From JBBKWU01 sp037969035 (GTDB lineage Bacteria > Pseudomonadota > Alphaproteobacteria > Micavibrionales > Micavibrionaceae), in assembly GCA_037969035.1 (NCBI GenBank), contig JBBKWU010000012.1, positions 222,153-286,152 on the forward strand: 64,000 bases of DNA, read 5' to 3'. Below are positions 41,303 through 49,390 of the stretch, one piece after another (positions within the stretch are counted from its first letter, which is position 1; each line of letters begins with the position of its first letter). Below the pieces are notes generated by a model. The model searched no databases, was not told where the DNA came from, and worked only from the letters and a program-made list of their open reading frames with translations. Position numbers and translations under genes: made by a program.

Positions 41303-41863
41303 ATGGCAGAAGACACACATTACAATCAAGCACCGCGCAGAAAGGCCGAATTTATTCGCCCTAACAACACGCTGAAAGCCAAAGTTGGCTCTGGCGGGAT
41401 TAGTGACGACATTTTGAATAAAGCGCAAGCACTGCTTGAAAATCACTCTGCAGACTTCTTGCCACTGGCAGAACTTTATTTAGGCGCGCTTGTTAAAGGC
41501 ATTGAAAAAGCACAAGAGCCTGAATTTGAAGATCAGAGCGAATATGTGATTTCCATGATGCTCTACCCGACGATGCAGCTCAAAGCCAATGGCGGGATGT
41601 TTCATTATCACCTCATCACGATTATCGCTGACAAATTAATCCAGTTTTTGGAAGTGATTGAGAAAGCCGATTTAGACGCAGTTGAAATCATTATGGCGTT
41701 TCATACAACGATGCGCGCCATTATCCTCGGTAAAATCACAGGCACAGGCGGAAGTCACGGGAAAGAACTTATAGGCGCTCTCGATGAAGCCTGCACACGC
41801 TATTTTGACCAATTCCCAAAAGTCAAAAGCCGCCTTGATGATTACTCTAAGGGTAAATTCTAG
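41303..41863 (+). CDS. Conserved-looking hypothetical protein paired with a response regulator
   Basis: A 186-residue soluble, mostly helical protein, 11 bp after the response regulator. I do not recognise it. Noted: a disordered basic N terminus (QAPRRKAEFIRPNN), then helices with FLPLAELYLGALVKGIEKAQ, GGMFHYHLITIIADKLIQFLE and DLDAVEIIMAFHTTMRAIIL, and the end YFDQFPKVKSRLDDYSKGKF. The His-containing helices recall a four-helix bundle, but I cannot claim a phosphotransfer role. It overlaps the YmdB gene by 4 bp tail to tail. Confidence 0.7.
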   Translation: MAEDTHYNQAPRRKAEFIRPNNTLKAKVGSGGISDDILNKAQALLENHSADFLPLAELYLGALVKGIEKAQEPEFEDQSEYVISMMLYPTMQLKANGGMFHYHLITIIADKLIQFLEVIEKADLDAVEIIMAFHTTMRAIILGKITGTGGSHGKELIGALDEACTRYFDQFPKVKSRLDDYSKGKF

Positions 41864-42675
41864 AAATCAGGCATTAAGCTGCTGAGCTTGCCGCCAACGC
41901 GCACAGCCGACACATTTTTGGCCAGCCCTGTTGCATCATTCGTTTCAATGAACGTGCCGCACACTGTCGCCTCACCATCAGCAGGAACCATGCGCTCACA
42001 CGGGGTTTTTTTCACAAATCTATGAATCGGAATATCCTTACGAACACCAATCACGCTGTTATAATCCCCCGTCATACCTGCATCCGTTTGATAGGCTGAG
42101 CCGTGCTCCATAATGTGGTAGTCGCCTGTTGGAATGTGTGTGTGCGTGCCGACAAGACCAGAAATACGTCCATCCAGATAATGCCCCATCGCCATTTTTT
42201 CACTCGTCGCTTCACCATGAAAATCAATGAAAATTGCCTGTACGGCACGTTTCAGAGGGTGCTGTTTCACCAACGCATCAAGCGCAGAAAACGGGTCATC
42301 CATTGGATCCATATATAACCGCGCCATCGCGTTCACAATCATGATCTTTGCGCCGCTTTGGGTTTCATGGATGTAAAAACCATTCCCCATTGTACCTTCA
42401 GGGTAATTCAGCGGACGCAGCAATTTCGGGTCTTTGTCGATATAAGGGATTATTTCGCGCTGATCCCAGATATGATTGCCCGTGGTGATACAATCCACAC
42501 CGTCCTTATAAAAACCTTCACAGATTTGGGGCGTAATTCCGAAACCATGGGCGGAATTTTCGCCGTTCACAATCACAACATCGGTTTTTAGAATGTCTTT
42601 CAGATTTGGCAAATGCTTGCTAAGCGCGTCACGCCCCGTACGCCCCATCACATCACCGATAAATAATATACGCAT
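41860..42675 (-). CDS. TIGR00282 family metallophosphoesterase (YmdB-like)
   Basis: YmdB-type phosphodiesterases hydrolyse 2',3'- or 3',5'-cyclic nucleotides with a dinuclear metal site. The 271-residue protein has the ligands in order: FIGDVMGRTGRDA (Asp), VNGENSAHGFG (Asn, Glu), TTGNHIWDQRE (Asn, His), IDFHGEATSEK (His) and VGTHTHIPTGD (His x His), with DAGMTGDYNSVIG after. Complete length. A nucleotidyl cyclase is encoded at 59460, so cyclic-nucleotide turnover is possible, though the link is inference. Confidence 0.93.
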   Translation of the reverse strand: MRILFIGDVMGRTGRDALSKHLPNLKDILKTDVVIVNGENSAHGFGITPQICEGFYKDGVDCITTGNHIWDQREIIPYIDKDPKLLRPLNYPEGTMGNGFYIHETQSGAKIMIVNAMARLYMDPMDDPFSALDALVKQHPLKRAVQAIFIDFHGEATSEKMAMGHYLDGRISGLVGTHTHIPTGDYHIMEHGSAYQTDAGMTGDYNSVIGVRKDIPIHRFVKKTPCERMVPADGEATVCGTFIETNDATGLAKNVSAVRVGGKLSSLMPDF

Positions 42676-42784
42676 AAATTTCCGTTCGCTTTCTAATCAA
42701 TTTGCGGACTTTATAATGATCTTGACCTTTTTTAAAGCATAGAATAAATTTTCCATACAAATACAATAATGAAAGCAGGGAAAA

Positions 42785-43246
42785 ATGGTTAACGAAGTTT
42801 ATAGGACTCTTGGCGAAGCACCCAAAACAAAAACAGAAGAAGAAATACTTGATGGCTGCTGGCTTAATGGTGGCATGGCACTTATCCGTGCATTCATTGA
42901 GGCAAAGGCAAAAGATCACGGATTTGAAAACGTTAAATTATCTCAACCTCATGTTGGCTATCCCCGCATGGATTTGACAATAAGCTTTAACAGCATTTCG
43001 CAAGAAAAAAACGCCGACAAAGTACGTGTTCCGCACAGAGAGAGAAATCTTCGTTCTTTTGAGAGAGACATTCTAAAGGCCGTCGGACGACTTGATAAAA
43101 ACCTTATCCATAACAGACCACAAGGCGAAGAAATCTACACTGTGCCGCTATCACGGGACATGGTCTCTCCCGTGGCGCGAGCAATTAAACTGGAAATGGC
43201 TGAAAAAATACCGACATCGGCATATATCGCTCAGCTAAAACGGTAA
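42785..43246 (+). CDS. Hypothetical protein
   Basis: A 153-residue soluble basic protein with an AGCAGGGA ribosome site ahead of ATG 42785. I do not recognise it. Features: DGCWLNGGMALIRAFIEAKAKDHG helix, PRMDLTISFNSIS strand, and a charged middle (RVPHRERNLRSFERDILKAVGRLDKNL). It overlaps the cyclo-ligase gene by 16 bp tail to tail. Confidence 0.65.
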   Translation: MVNEVYRTLGEAPKTKTEEEILDGCWLNGGMALIRAFIEAKAKDHGFENVKLSQPHVGYPRMDLTISFNSISQEKNADKVRVPHRERNLRSFERDILKAVGRLDKNLIHNRPQGEEIYTVPLSRDMVSPVARAIKLEMAEKIPTSAYIAQLKR

Positions 43247-43806
43247 GGTTTTTGCGGGGTAATGATCCAATCCATTGGTTCATCGTGATCTTCGCGCGGC
43301 AGGTTGAATAGAACCGCCTGTATGCCGCACGCCCAGCCTACAGCCAGAACATCTTTTCTCTTGGCACGTAATGCGGCGAGCGTGGCATCATAATATCCCC
43401 CACCATAACCCAAGCGATAACCATGACGATCAAACGCCAACAACGGCACAATAAAAATGTCAGGCTCTAATAGCTCCGTTTTATCATTGATGACAGGCTG
43501 TAAAATGTCATAAGGGCCTTTGATAAGTTCATCCCCCTCTTGATAGCGCGCAAATAGCAAAACCCGCTCATCCATCTTCACCACTGGTAGCGCGACAACG
43601 TGCCCTGCTTTGATTAAACGCTCCATCAACGGCAGCGTATCAAGCTCGCGCCCAATGGGCCAATAAAGTGCCACCGATTGTGACGGGTCAGGCTTAATCG
43701 ATTCAAAGAATATATCGCTGGCCTCATCAGGATCTTCCGTTGCCGGATCAATTCTGTCGCGGTGTCTCATGGCCTCTTGGCGGATATCGTCTTTGTTTAA
43801 TGTCAT
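43231..43806 (-). CDS. fthC: 5-formyltetrahydrofolate cyclo-ligase
   Basis: ATP-dependent conversion of 5-formyl-THF to 5,10-methenyl-THF. The 191-residue protein has DDIRQEAMRHRD at the start, VALYWPIGRELDT, and the ATP-binding VPLLAFDRHGYRLGYGGGYYD motif near 125. It follows the 6S RNA gene on the minus strand, as ygfA/fau does in many proteobacteria, and may be partly transcribed from the ssrS promoter. Confidence 0.94.
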   Translation of the reverse strand: MTLNKDDIRQEAMRHRDRIDPATEDPDEASDIFFESIKPDPSQSVALYWPIGRELDTLPLMERLIKAGHVVALPVVKMDERVLLFARYQEGDELIKGPYDILQPVINDKTELLEPDIFIVPLLAFDRHGYRLGYGGGYYDATLAALRAKRKDVLAVGWACGIQAVLFNLPREDHDEPMDWIITPQKPYRFS

Positions 43807-43832
43807 GGGATAGGAGAATAAAATGAAAATAG

Positions 43833-44005
43833 GCGCCGCGCAAGCCGTGTGCGAAAACTATCCGCTTCTGACCCTGTTACCAGGTGGGTGCCGTATGATA
43901 ACGCGAAGCGGCAAAACACTAAGCGGTACCAGGAACAGCTCCCGAATGCGAATGCATCGGTCCGAGGGATTAGTGAGCATCACGTGCTTCGCAGCAACCC
44001 TTGAT
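43833..44005 (-). ncRNA. ssrS: 6S RNA (SsrS), candidate
   Basis: About 173 nt between zapA and fthC, the usual place. On the minus strand the ends pair as the 6S closing stem: GTTGCTGCGAAGCACGTG near the 5' end with CACGGCTTGCGCGGCGCC near the 3' end, including G-U pairs that exist only on this strand, which supports the orientation. The 5' side of the central region reads CCCTCGGACCGAT, resembling the E. coli CCCUGAGCCGAU. The middle (43860-43960) folds further on itself (for example CCTGGTA/TAACAGG region). A -10-like TAATAT lies at 44017-44012 on the minus strand. Ends are approximate; 6S binds and restrains sigma-70 RNA polymerase in stationary phase. Confidence 0.75.
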
Positions 44006-44129
44006 ATCTATATATTACAAGCTAGCTCTTTAGCCAGTTAAATAGTCAGAGAATAATAATTAATTTTATAGACATAAAATAATTAATATGTTAAGAACTA
44101 TGCTCAACTTTAGAAATAACGAGGTAACA

Positions 44130-44426
44130 ATGCCATTTTTACTAACTTCTTATGACACAGGCAACAATAACCAAGATGCTGCAAATGCCTCAAAACTCTC
44201 TGAGCGCTTCGGAAAACTTGCGCGCGCTACAGGCGGTGAGATGAAAGTTCACACTACGGAAGCAGCAAACAGCTTTATTATTGAATATAATTCAAAAGAC
44301 AAAAACAGGCCAAATGATCGATTAAAATCTACGATAGAATCATTAATCAGCACATATAGTGCTGGGAATGAGGACGGTCTTGCTGTTGAAAGCATAAACA
44401 CCATCCCGAAAGCACCGCGCTTCTAA
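44130..44426 (+). CDS. Hypothetical protein
   Basis: A 98-residue soluble protein from ATG 44130, preceded by GAGGTAACA; an earlier in-frame ATG (44088) has no ribosome site. No family recognised. It has a helix-rich start (ANASKLSERFGKLARATGGEMKV) and a strand (NSFIIEYNSKD). It is inserted between zapA and the 6S gene on the opposite strand. Confidence 0.65.
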   Translation: MPFLLTSYDTGNNNQDAANASKLSERFGKLARATGGEMKVHTTEAANSFIIEYNSKDKNRPNDRLKSTIESLISTYSAGNEDGLAVESINTIPKAPRF

Positions 44427-44463
44427 TAAAACAAGGCGCTTTCAATTCCCTCAATCTATAGAG

Positions 44464-44811
44464 CTATATTTTTTGGAGTCTGTCCGCAACGGTTTCAATG
44501 CGGGCAGCCAAATGATCGATGGCCTCCACAATTAAACGTTCGTCTTCTTCAGAAACACGCTGTGGTGCGGCTGGTTGTGCCGCCTGCGGCATTGATGTGC
44601 CTTTGGTGTCGTGCAATTCTTTGATTTCATCAGCCAAAAGCAATGATGTCAATGCCAACAAATGCGTGTCATTTGCCGCCGCACCTGCTGCCGCAATATC
44701 TTGCGCGCGCTGGTTCACATACTGGCCTACTTCTGCAACACGAGCCTCTTGTCCGTCGTCACAAACAATACCATAAGTTCTACCGTTAATATCTAAACTG
44801 ACTTCGCCCAT
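44464..44811 (-). CDS. zapA: Cell division protein ZapA
   Basis: ZapA cross-links FtsZ filaments at the division site. The 115-residue protein has the family start EVSLDINGRTYGIVCDDGQEARV, the helix YVNQRAQDIAA and the TSLLLADEIKELHD core, followed by a Pro/Ala/Gln-rich linker and a second helix (RLIVEAIDHLAARIETVADRLQKI). It lies 2 bp after the 44814-45086 gene. Confidence 0.92.
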   Translation of the reverse strand: MGEVSLDINGRTYGIVCDDGQEARVAEVGQYVNQRAQDIAAAGAAANDTHLLALTSLLLADEIKELHDTKGTSMPQAAQPAAPQRVSEEDERLIVEAIDHLAARIETVADRLQKI

Positions 44812-44813
44812 GA

Positions 44814-45086
44814 TTATGCATCTCCCATTACTAGTTCGACTTTGTCGATAATACTATCAAGGCGCTGTGCTAAGATCGCCGGATCAATTGAATTTTGCAT
44901 TTCTGCGCTAAGGTTCGTCGCCATTAATGAGGCATTAGACGTCGCTTTTTGTGCAACCTCAGCATTAAACAAATCTTGTTGATGTTCACGAAGTTTAATC
45001 TCTTCGCCTTTTTCTGTGATCGCCGTTTCCAGATACTGGAGCGCGAAATTCAAACGCCCTAACGATTCTTTTATTCCTACAGACAC
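44814..45086 (-). CDS. Small coiled-coil protein upstream of zapA (DUF4164/ZapB-like)
   Basis: A 90-residue protein with long amphipathic helices (SLGRLNFALQYLETAITEKGEEIKLREHQQDLF). Alphaproteobacteria commonly have a short coiled-coil gene immediately before zapA; this fits by place and form. It may join ZapA in organising the Z ring, but that is inference. The ATG lies at 45086 and the stop 2 bp ahead of zapA, so the two are co-transcribed. Confidence 0.75.
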   Translation of the reverse strand: MSVGIKESLGRLNFALQYLETAITEKGEEIKLREHQQDLFNAEVAQKATSNASLMATNLSAEMQNSIDPAILAQRLDSIIDKVELVMGDA

Positions 45087-45415
45087 ATTAACCTCATTAC
45101 TGTTTATTATACGTTTGCGGTTCCTCCTGATGGAAAAACCTCCCCCTTGCTTGCAAACAAGATTGCATTGTTTAGCAATTCACGCGCCTCTTGGTCAAGC
45201 ATCTTTATATACAAAACGTTACCCTCTTGTTGAAAATCCCGAATTACCTAACAAAAACAAGGGGTACATTATCGAAAAAGAATCCGTTGATATCTTTTCT
45301 ATAAATTTTGTCCACGGCAGAGCTTTGATTTTCGTTCAGACCCTTGACCTACAAGCTTTATCAAGGCATTCTATCGCGGCATTTATGGCATTAAATACAA
45401 CGGATGGGAACAGAC
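45087..45415. other. 329-bp intergenic region between the zapA operon and tkt
   Basis: Divergent control region. On the plus strand TTGACC (45344-45349) is followed after 17 bp by CATTCT, or after 19 bp by TTCTAT, a weak promoter candidate for tkt with a leader of about 35 nt. One GANTC site (GAATC) lies near 45281. The open frame that crosses here shows no coding signal. Nothing else is supported. Confidence 0.4.
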
Positions 45416-47440
45416 ATGAACACATTAGCAGAATTGCAAACAAACGAATCACCAGAACTTGATTATAAAAACATGGCGAACGCCATCCGCGCCTTGGCTA
45501 TGGATGCCGTGGAGAAAGCAAACTCCGGTCACCCTGGTATGCCCATGGGTATGGCCGATGTTGCCACCATACTGTTTAGCAAATATCTGAAATTCGACCC
45601 TGAAAACCCAACATGGGACGACCGTGATCGCTTTATCCTCTCCGCTGGTCATGGCTCTATGCTGCTTTATGCGCTGCTCTATTTGACGGGTTACGAGAAA
45701 ATGACCATCGAAGAAATCAAAAACTTCCGCCAATTGCACAGCATGACCCCCGGCCATCCAGAGGTAATGCAGGATTGCGGCATTGAAACAACAACAGGCC
45801 CGCTTGGCCAAGGCATATCAAATTCCGTTGGTTTTGCCCTTGCCGAACGTATCCTCAATGCACGCTTTAGCGATGATATTGTAAACCACAACACATACGT
45901 CATCGCCAGTGACGGCGACCTTATGGAAGGCATCAGCCACGAAGCGTGCGCCCTCGCAGGACATTTAAAGCTCGGCAAACTTATCGTGCTTTATGATGAT
46001 AACGGCATCTCTATTGATGGTCCAACATCCCTATCCTATTCCGATGACGTGCCGATGCGCTTTAAAAGCTACGGCTGGCATGTACAAACAATCGACGGTC
46101 ACAACTATGCCGAGATTGACGCCGCCCTTGCCAAAGCGCAAATCGAAGACGGCAAGCCAAGCATCATATGCTGTAAAACCAAAATCGGTTTTGGCGCACC
46201 AACCAAAGAAAACACTTCAGGCGCACACGGCGCGCCATTGGGCGCAAAAGAAATCGAAGGCACAAAAGCTGCGCTTGACTGGCCTTACGAAGCATTCGAA
46301 ACACCGATCGAGGTCATGGAGCTTTGGAACGATGTTGGCGTACGCAATCATTCTGAGTTTGATGAATGGACAAACCGCCTGAAAGATAACCGCTATAATG
46401 CTGAATACAAAAAAATCATGTCAGGTGACGTCACAGACATTATCACGCCCATTATTCAGGAACTAAAAAACGACTTCATTAAAAACAGCCCTAAAAAAGC
46501 CACGCGCCAACTTTCAGGCATGTGCCTTGATAAATTGGTTGATGCGTTACCGTTCTTGGTTGGTGGCTCTGCTGACTTAACAGGCTCGAACAACACAAAG
46601 GTCGAAGGCCCACAAATAATCAATGCCGAAGACTATAGCGGTCAATACATCTATTATGGTGTGCGCGAACACGGCATGGCGGCCATTATGAACGGCATGA
46701 CACTGCACGGCGGTATCATTCCTTATTCAGGAACATTCCTGCAATTCAGCGATTATTGTCGCCCAGCCATCCGTTTGGCCGCTCTGATGAAGCAGCGCGT
46801 TATCCACGTTATGACGCACGATTCAATTGGTCTTGGCGAAGATGGTCCAACGCACCAACCTGTCGAACATCTAGCGGCACTACGCGCTATCCCAAATTGC
46901 TACACATTCCGCCCGTGTGATGGTGTGGAAACAGCAGAAAGCTGGGAAATTGCACTAAACAACAAAACTGCACCATCTGTGCTTGCTCTAACACGCCAAG
47001 GTCTACCAACATTGCGCGAAGAAGAGCCTGTGAACATGACAGCCAAAGGCGCTTATATTCTGGCGCATAGTGTTGGTATGCCTAAAGTCACAATTTTTGC
47101 GTCTGGCTCCGAAGTCGAAATCGCTATGGAAGCCAAAACAAAGCTTGATGCCGCGGGTCAAACAACCCGTGTTGTATCTGTTCCCTGTATGGATTTATTC
47201 TTCGATCAAGACGGCGAATATCAGCAAAGCCTTATCTGCAACGACAGCATCAAAGTCGCCGTTGAAGCCGCAATTCAGCAAGGCTGGGAACGCATCATCG
47301 GCCCACACGGCATTTTTGTTGGCATGACAGGCTTTGGCGATTCCGCCCCTGCCGACGTGCTCTACAAACATTTCGGCATTACATCCGCCGCGATTGTTGA
47401 AAAAGTAACGGCTAAGTTGAAAAGCAAAAACAAGAAATAG
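45416..47440 (+). CDS. tkt: Transketolase
   Basis: TPP-dependent two-carbon transfer between pentose-phosphate and glycolytic sugars. With ATG 45416 (an in-frame ATG at 45404 is the alternative) the protein has 674 residues: NANSGHPGMPMGMADV near 35, the TPP/Mg motif SDGDLMEGISHEA...YDDN near 155-190, and the pyrimidine domain with GVREHGMAAIMNG and THDSIGLGEDGPTHQPVEHL. Complete length. It begins a carbon-metabolism group with gap 34 bp downstream. Confidence 0.97.
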   Translation: MNTLAELQTNESPELDYKNMANAIRALAMDAVEKANSGHPGMPMGMADVATILFSKYLKFDPENPTWDDRDRFILSAGHGSMLLYALLYLTGYEKMTIEEIKNFRQLHSMTPGHPEVMQDCGIETTTGPLGQGISNSVGFALAERILNARFSDDIVNHNTYVIASDGDLMEGISHEACALAGHLKLGKLIVLYDDNGISIDGPTSLSYSDDVPMRFKSYGWHVQTIDGHNYAEIDAALAKAQIEDGKPSIICCKTKIGFGAPTKENTSGAHGAPLGAKEIEGTKAALDWPYEAFETPIEVMELWNDVGVRNHSEFDEWTNRLKDNRYNAEYKKIMSGDVTDIITPIIQELKNDFIKNSPKKATRQLSGMCLDKLVDALPFLVGGSADLTGSNNTKVEGPQIINAEDYSGQYIYYGVREHGMAAIMNGMTLHGGIIPYSGTFLQFSDYCRPAIRLAALMKQRVIHVMTHDSIGLGEDGPTHQPVEHLAALRAIPNCYTFRPCDGVETAESWEIALNNKTAPSVLALTRQGLPTLREEEPVNMTAKGAYILAHSVGMPKVTIFASGSEVEIAMEAKTKLDAAGQTTRVVSVPCMDLFFDQDGEYQQSLICNDSIKVAVEAAIQQGWERIIGPHGIFVGMTGFGDSAPADVLYKHFGITSAAIVEKVTAKLKSKNKK

Positions 47441-47474
47441 ATAATTTTCCAACTCTTAATTAAGGAGACACGAC

Positions 47475-48509
47475 ATGACAATGAAAGTAGCAATTAATGG
47501 ATTTGGTCGCATTGGCCGTTTGGTTTTTCGTGCTTGGTTAGAAGCCAACCGCAGCGATATCGAAATCGTTGCCATCAATGATTTGGCCGATATCAAAACA
47601 AACGCACATTTGTTGAAATATGACTCAACACATGGCCCCTCACCGTTCCCTGTCACAACAGAAGGCAACGATGTCATCATCGCCAACGGTAAAAAGGTTA
47701 AATGCTTCCAAGAACGTAACCCTGCTGATCTACCTTGGGGTGAAATGGGCATCGACATCGTGTTTGAATGCACAGGTATCTTCACAGACCGCGATAAAGC
47801 TAGCCTGCATCTTAAAGCTGGCGCGAAGAAGGTTCTGATTTCTGCACCTGCTAAGGACGAAGACTTGACCGTTGTTTACGGCGTCAACAGTGACCAATTA
47901 CGTCCTGAGCATAAAATTGTATCAAACGCCTCTTGCACAACAAACTGTCTTGCACCTGTTGTTCACGCGCTGCACGAGAAAATCGGCGTGGAAAGCGGCT
48001 TCATGACCACAATCCACAGCTATACAGGCGACCAACGCCTTGTCGATACAATGCACAGCGATTTGCACCGTGCGCGCTCGGCAGCGACAAACATGATCCC
48101 TACATCGACAGGTGCTGCGAAAGCCGTTGGCAAAGTGTTGCCTGATCTTGCTGGTCGTTTGGATGGTGTTTCTATCCGGGTGCCGACCGCAAACGTGTCT
48201 GTGGTTGATTTGAAGTTTATCGCGACGCGCAACACAACCGTCGAAGAAGTCAACGAAGCTATTAAAAGCTTTGCTGGTGGTGATCTCGAAGGGGTCTTGG
48301 GTTGCTATGACGAACCATTGGTTTCTGGCGATTTCAATCATAACCCGCTCTCTTCCATTTTCTCGCTCGAAGGCACAAAGGTCATCGACGGGAAATTGGT
48401 TCGTGTTATGAGCTGGTATGATAATGAATGGGGCTTTTCTAACCGCATGCTAGACACCGCAAATGTCATGCATAACGTTGGATATGGCCGCAAAGCGAAA
48501 GCAGCGTAA
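47475..48509 (+). CDS. gap: Glyceraldehyde-3-phosphate dehydrogenase, type I
   Basis: Oxidises and phosphorylates G3P with NAD+. The 344-residue protein has the Rossmann start KVAINGFGRIGRLVFRA, the NAD-favouring AINDL, the catalytic Cys in SNASCTTNCLAPV near 154 and the substrate region HSDLHRARSAATNMIPTSTGAAKA; the end is MSWYDNEWGFSNRM. Ribosome site AAGGAG (47461-47466). It follows tkt by 34 bp; the pgk gene usually placed next is missing. Confidence 0.98.
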   Translation: MTMKVAINGFGRIGRLVFRAWLEANRSDIEIVAINDLADIKTNAHLLKYDSTHGPSPFPVTTEGNDVIIANGKKVKCFQERNPADLPWGEMGIDIVFECTGIFTDRDKASLHLKAGAKKVLISAPAKDEDLTVVYGVNSDQLRPEHKIVSNASCTTNCLAPVVHALHEKIGVESGFMTTIHSYTGDQRLVDTMHSDLHRARSAATNMIPTSTGAAKAVGKVLPDLAGRLDGVSIRVPTANVSVVDLKFIATRNTTVEEVNEAIKSFAGGDLEGVLGCYDEPLVSGDFNHNPLSSIFSLEGTKVIDGKLVRVMSWYDNEWGFSNRMLDTANVMHNVGYGRKAKAA

Positions 48510-48588
48510 CAACTGCGTTTCGCGCCATTAACAAAGACACAACTTGATTTACATATTTATTGATTTTACAGGAGTAAGCTGCTAAATT

Positions 48589-49158
48589 ATGTCTATGCAG
48601 GCTCAAATTCTCCCGCGCGACATTACGATGTCCAAAGCGGAAAAGCTCGGAATTGTACTTGACCACCTTGTGAATGCACTCGGGGGTGAGCCTGGCTGCA
48701 CGCTTCGTCGCGCTGTTGTCTTAACGGATATCGATGAAAATCCAAATACAACCCAAGCCGATATTATGAAGCGTTTGGAAATTGATAAATCTACATTAAA
48801 CCGTGATGTTGAGTGGCTCTATGATTATGGATGCATTATGAGACGCTCAAGCCCCTATGATGCCCGCCTGCAGGAGCTTACAATTTGCGGTTATGCCAAG
48901 AAAAACTTCGATTTTGCCCTTTATTATTTTGATTATGACCATAAAAGCTTGAAAAATTGTTTAATTCGTTATATACATATATTCGGTAAACAAAAACCGA
49001 CACTACGAGATGCGAAGATTGTTTCCTTTTTAGGCGATAAGCCAGAAGCAAAAAAACAGGAAATCATTGACCATCTCTATGACGGACCGAGTACAACTGA
49101 TAACCGTGCCATTAACAACCTTGTTGATTTTGGCATCATTGAAAAGAGAGATGAGTAA
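48589..49158 (+). CDS. Winged-helix protein, MarR-like, possibly two HTH units
   Basis: A 189-residue soluble protein. Residues about 40-95 read as a winged helix (NTTQADIMKRLEIDKSTLNRDVEWLYDYGCIMRRSSPYDARLQELTICGY), in the style of MarR-type regulators. A weaker repeat of the pattern at about 148-186 (EAKKQEIIDHLYDGPSTTDNRAINNLVDFGIIEKRDE) suggests a second unit. No ligand domain is clear. It lies 79 bp after gap, where pgk would be expected, and may regulate neighbouring sugar genes; that is inference. Confidence 0.7.
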   Translation: MSMQAQILPRDITMSKAEKLGIVLDHLVNALGGEPGCTLRRAVVLTDIDENPNTTQADIMKRLEIDKSTLNRDVEWLYDYGCIMRRSSPYDARLQELTICGYAKKNFDFALYYFDYDHKSLKNCLIRYIHIFGKQKPTLRDAKIVSFLGDKPEAKKQEIIDHLYDGPSTTDNRAINNLVDFGIIEKRDE

Positions 49159-49159
49159 C

Positions 49160-49306
49160 ATGAGTTTTGCATTAAAATCAGACGTTAAAGAACAATTGAA
49201 CGCTATCCCTATGCAGGATCGCACATCTACTCTTACATTTGCTCCAGCGAACAGTGCTGCACCAACACCTGTTGCACAGCCAGCACCAAAGAAAACACTG
49301 GGCTAA
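49160..49306 (+). CDS. Small hypothetical protein, Ala/Pro-rich end
   Basis: A 48-residue open frame with GAGAGATGAG ahead of its ATG, one base beyond the winged-helix gene stop (an alternative ATG at 49151 overlaps it). First half SFALKSDVKEQLNAIPMQDR, second half a Pro/Ala linker ending KKTLG. Translational coupling to the previous gene is likely if it is real. Short length keeps confidence moderate. Confidence 0.5.
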   Translation: MSFALKSDVKEQLNAIPMQDRTSTLTFAPANSAAPTPVAQPAPKKTLG

Positions 49307-49390
49307 TCATAACGCTTTCCCTTTATCTAAAGCTGTAAATTTGCTATGACTGTATGACTTAATAATCATTCAGAACGGGAGAGATTTATC

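Noticed and set aside
43823..44041. 72-codon open frame with AGGAG upstream, plus strand
   Set aside because: It lies entirely antisense to the 6S RNA candidate; the peptide has no recognisable features and the base pattern is explained by RNA structure.
45016..45462. 148-codon frame spanning the zapA-operon start and tkt start
   Set aside because: Overlaps two well-supported genes, composition not gene-like, no family resemblance.
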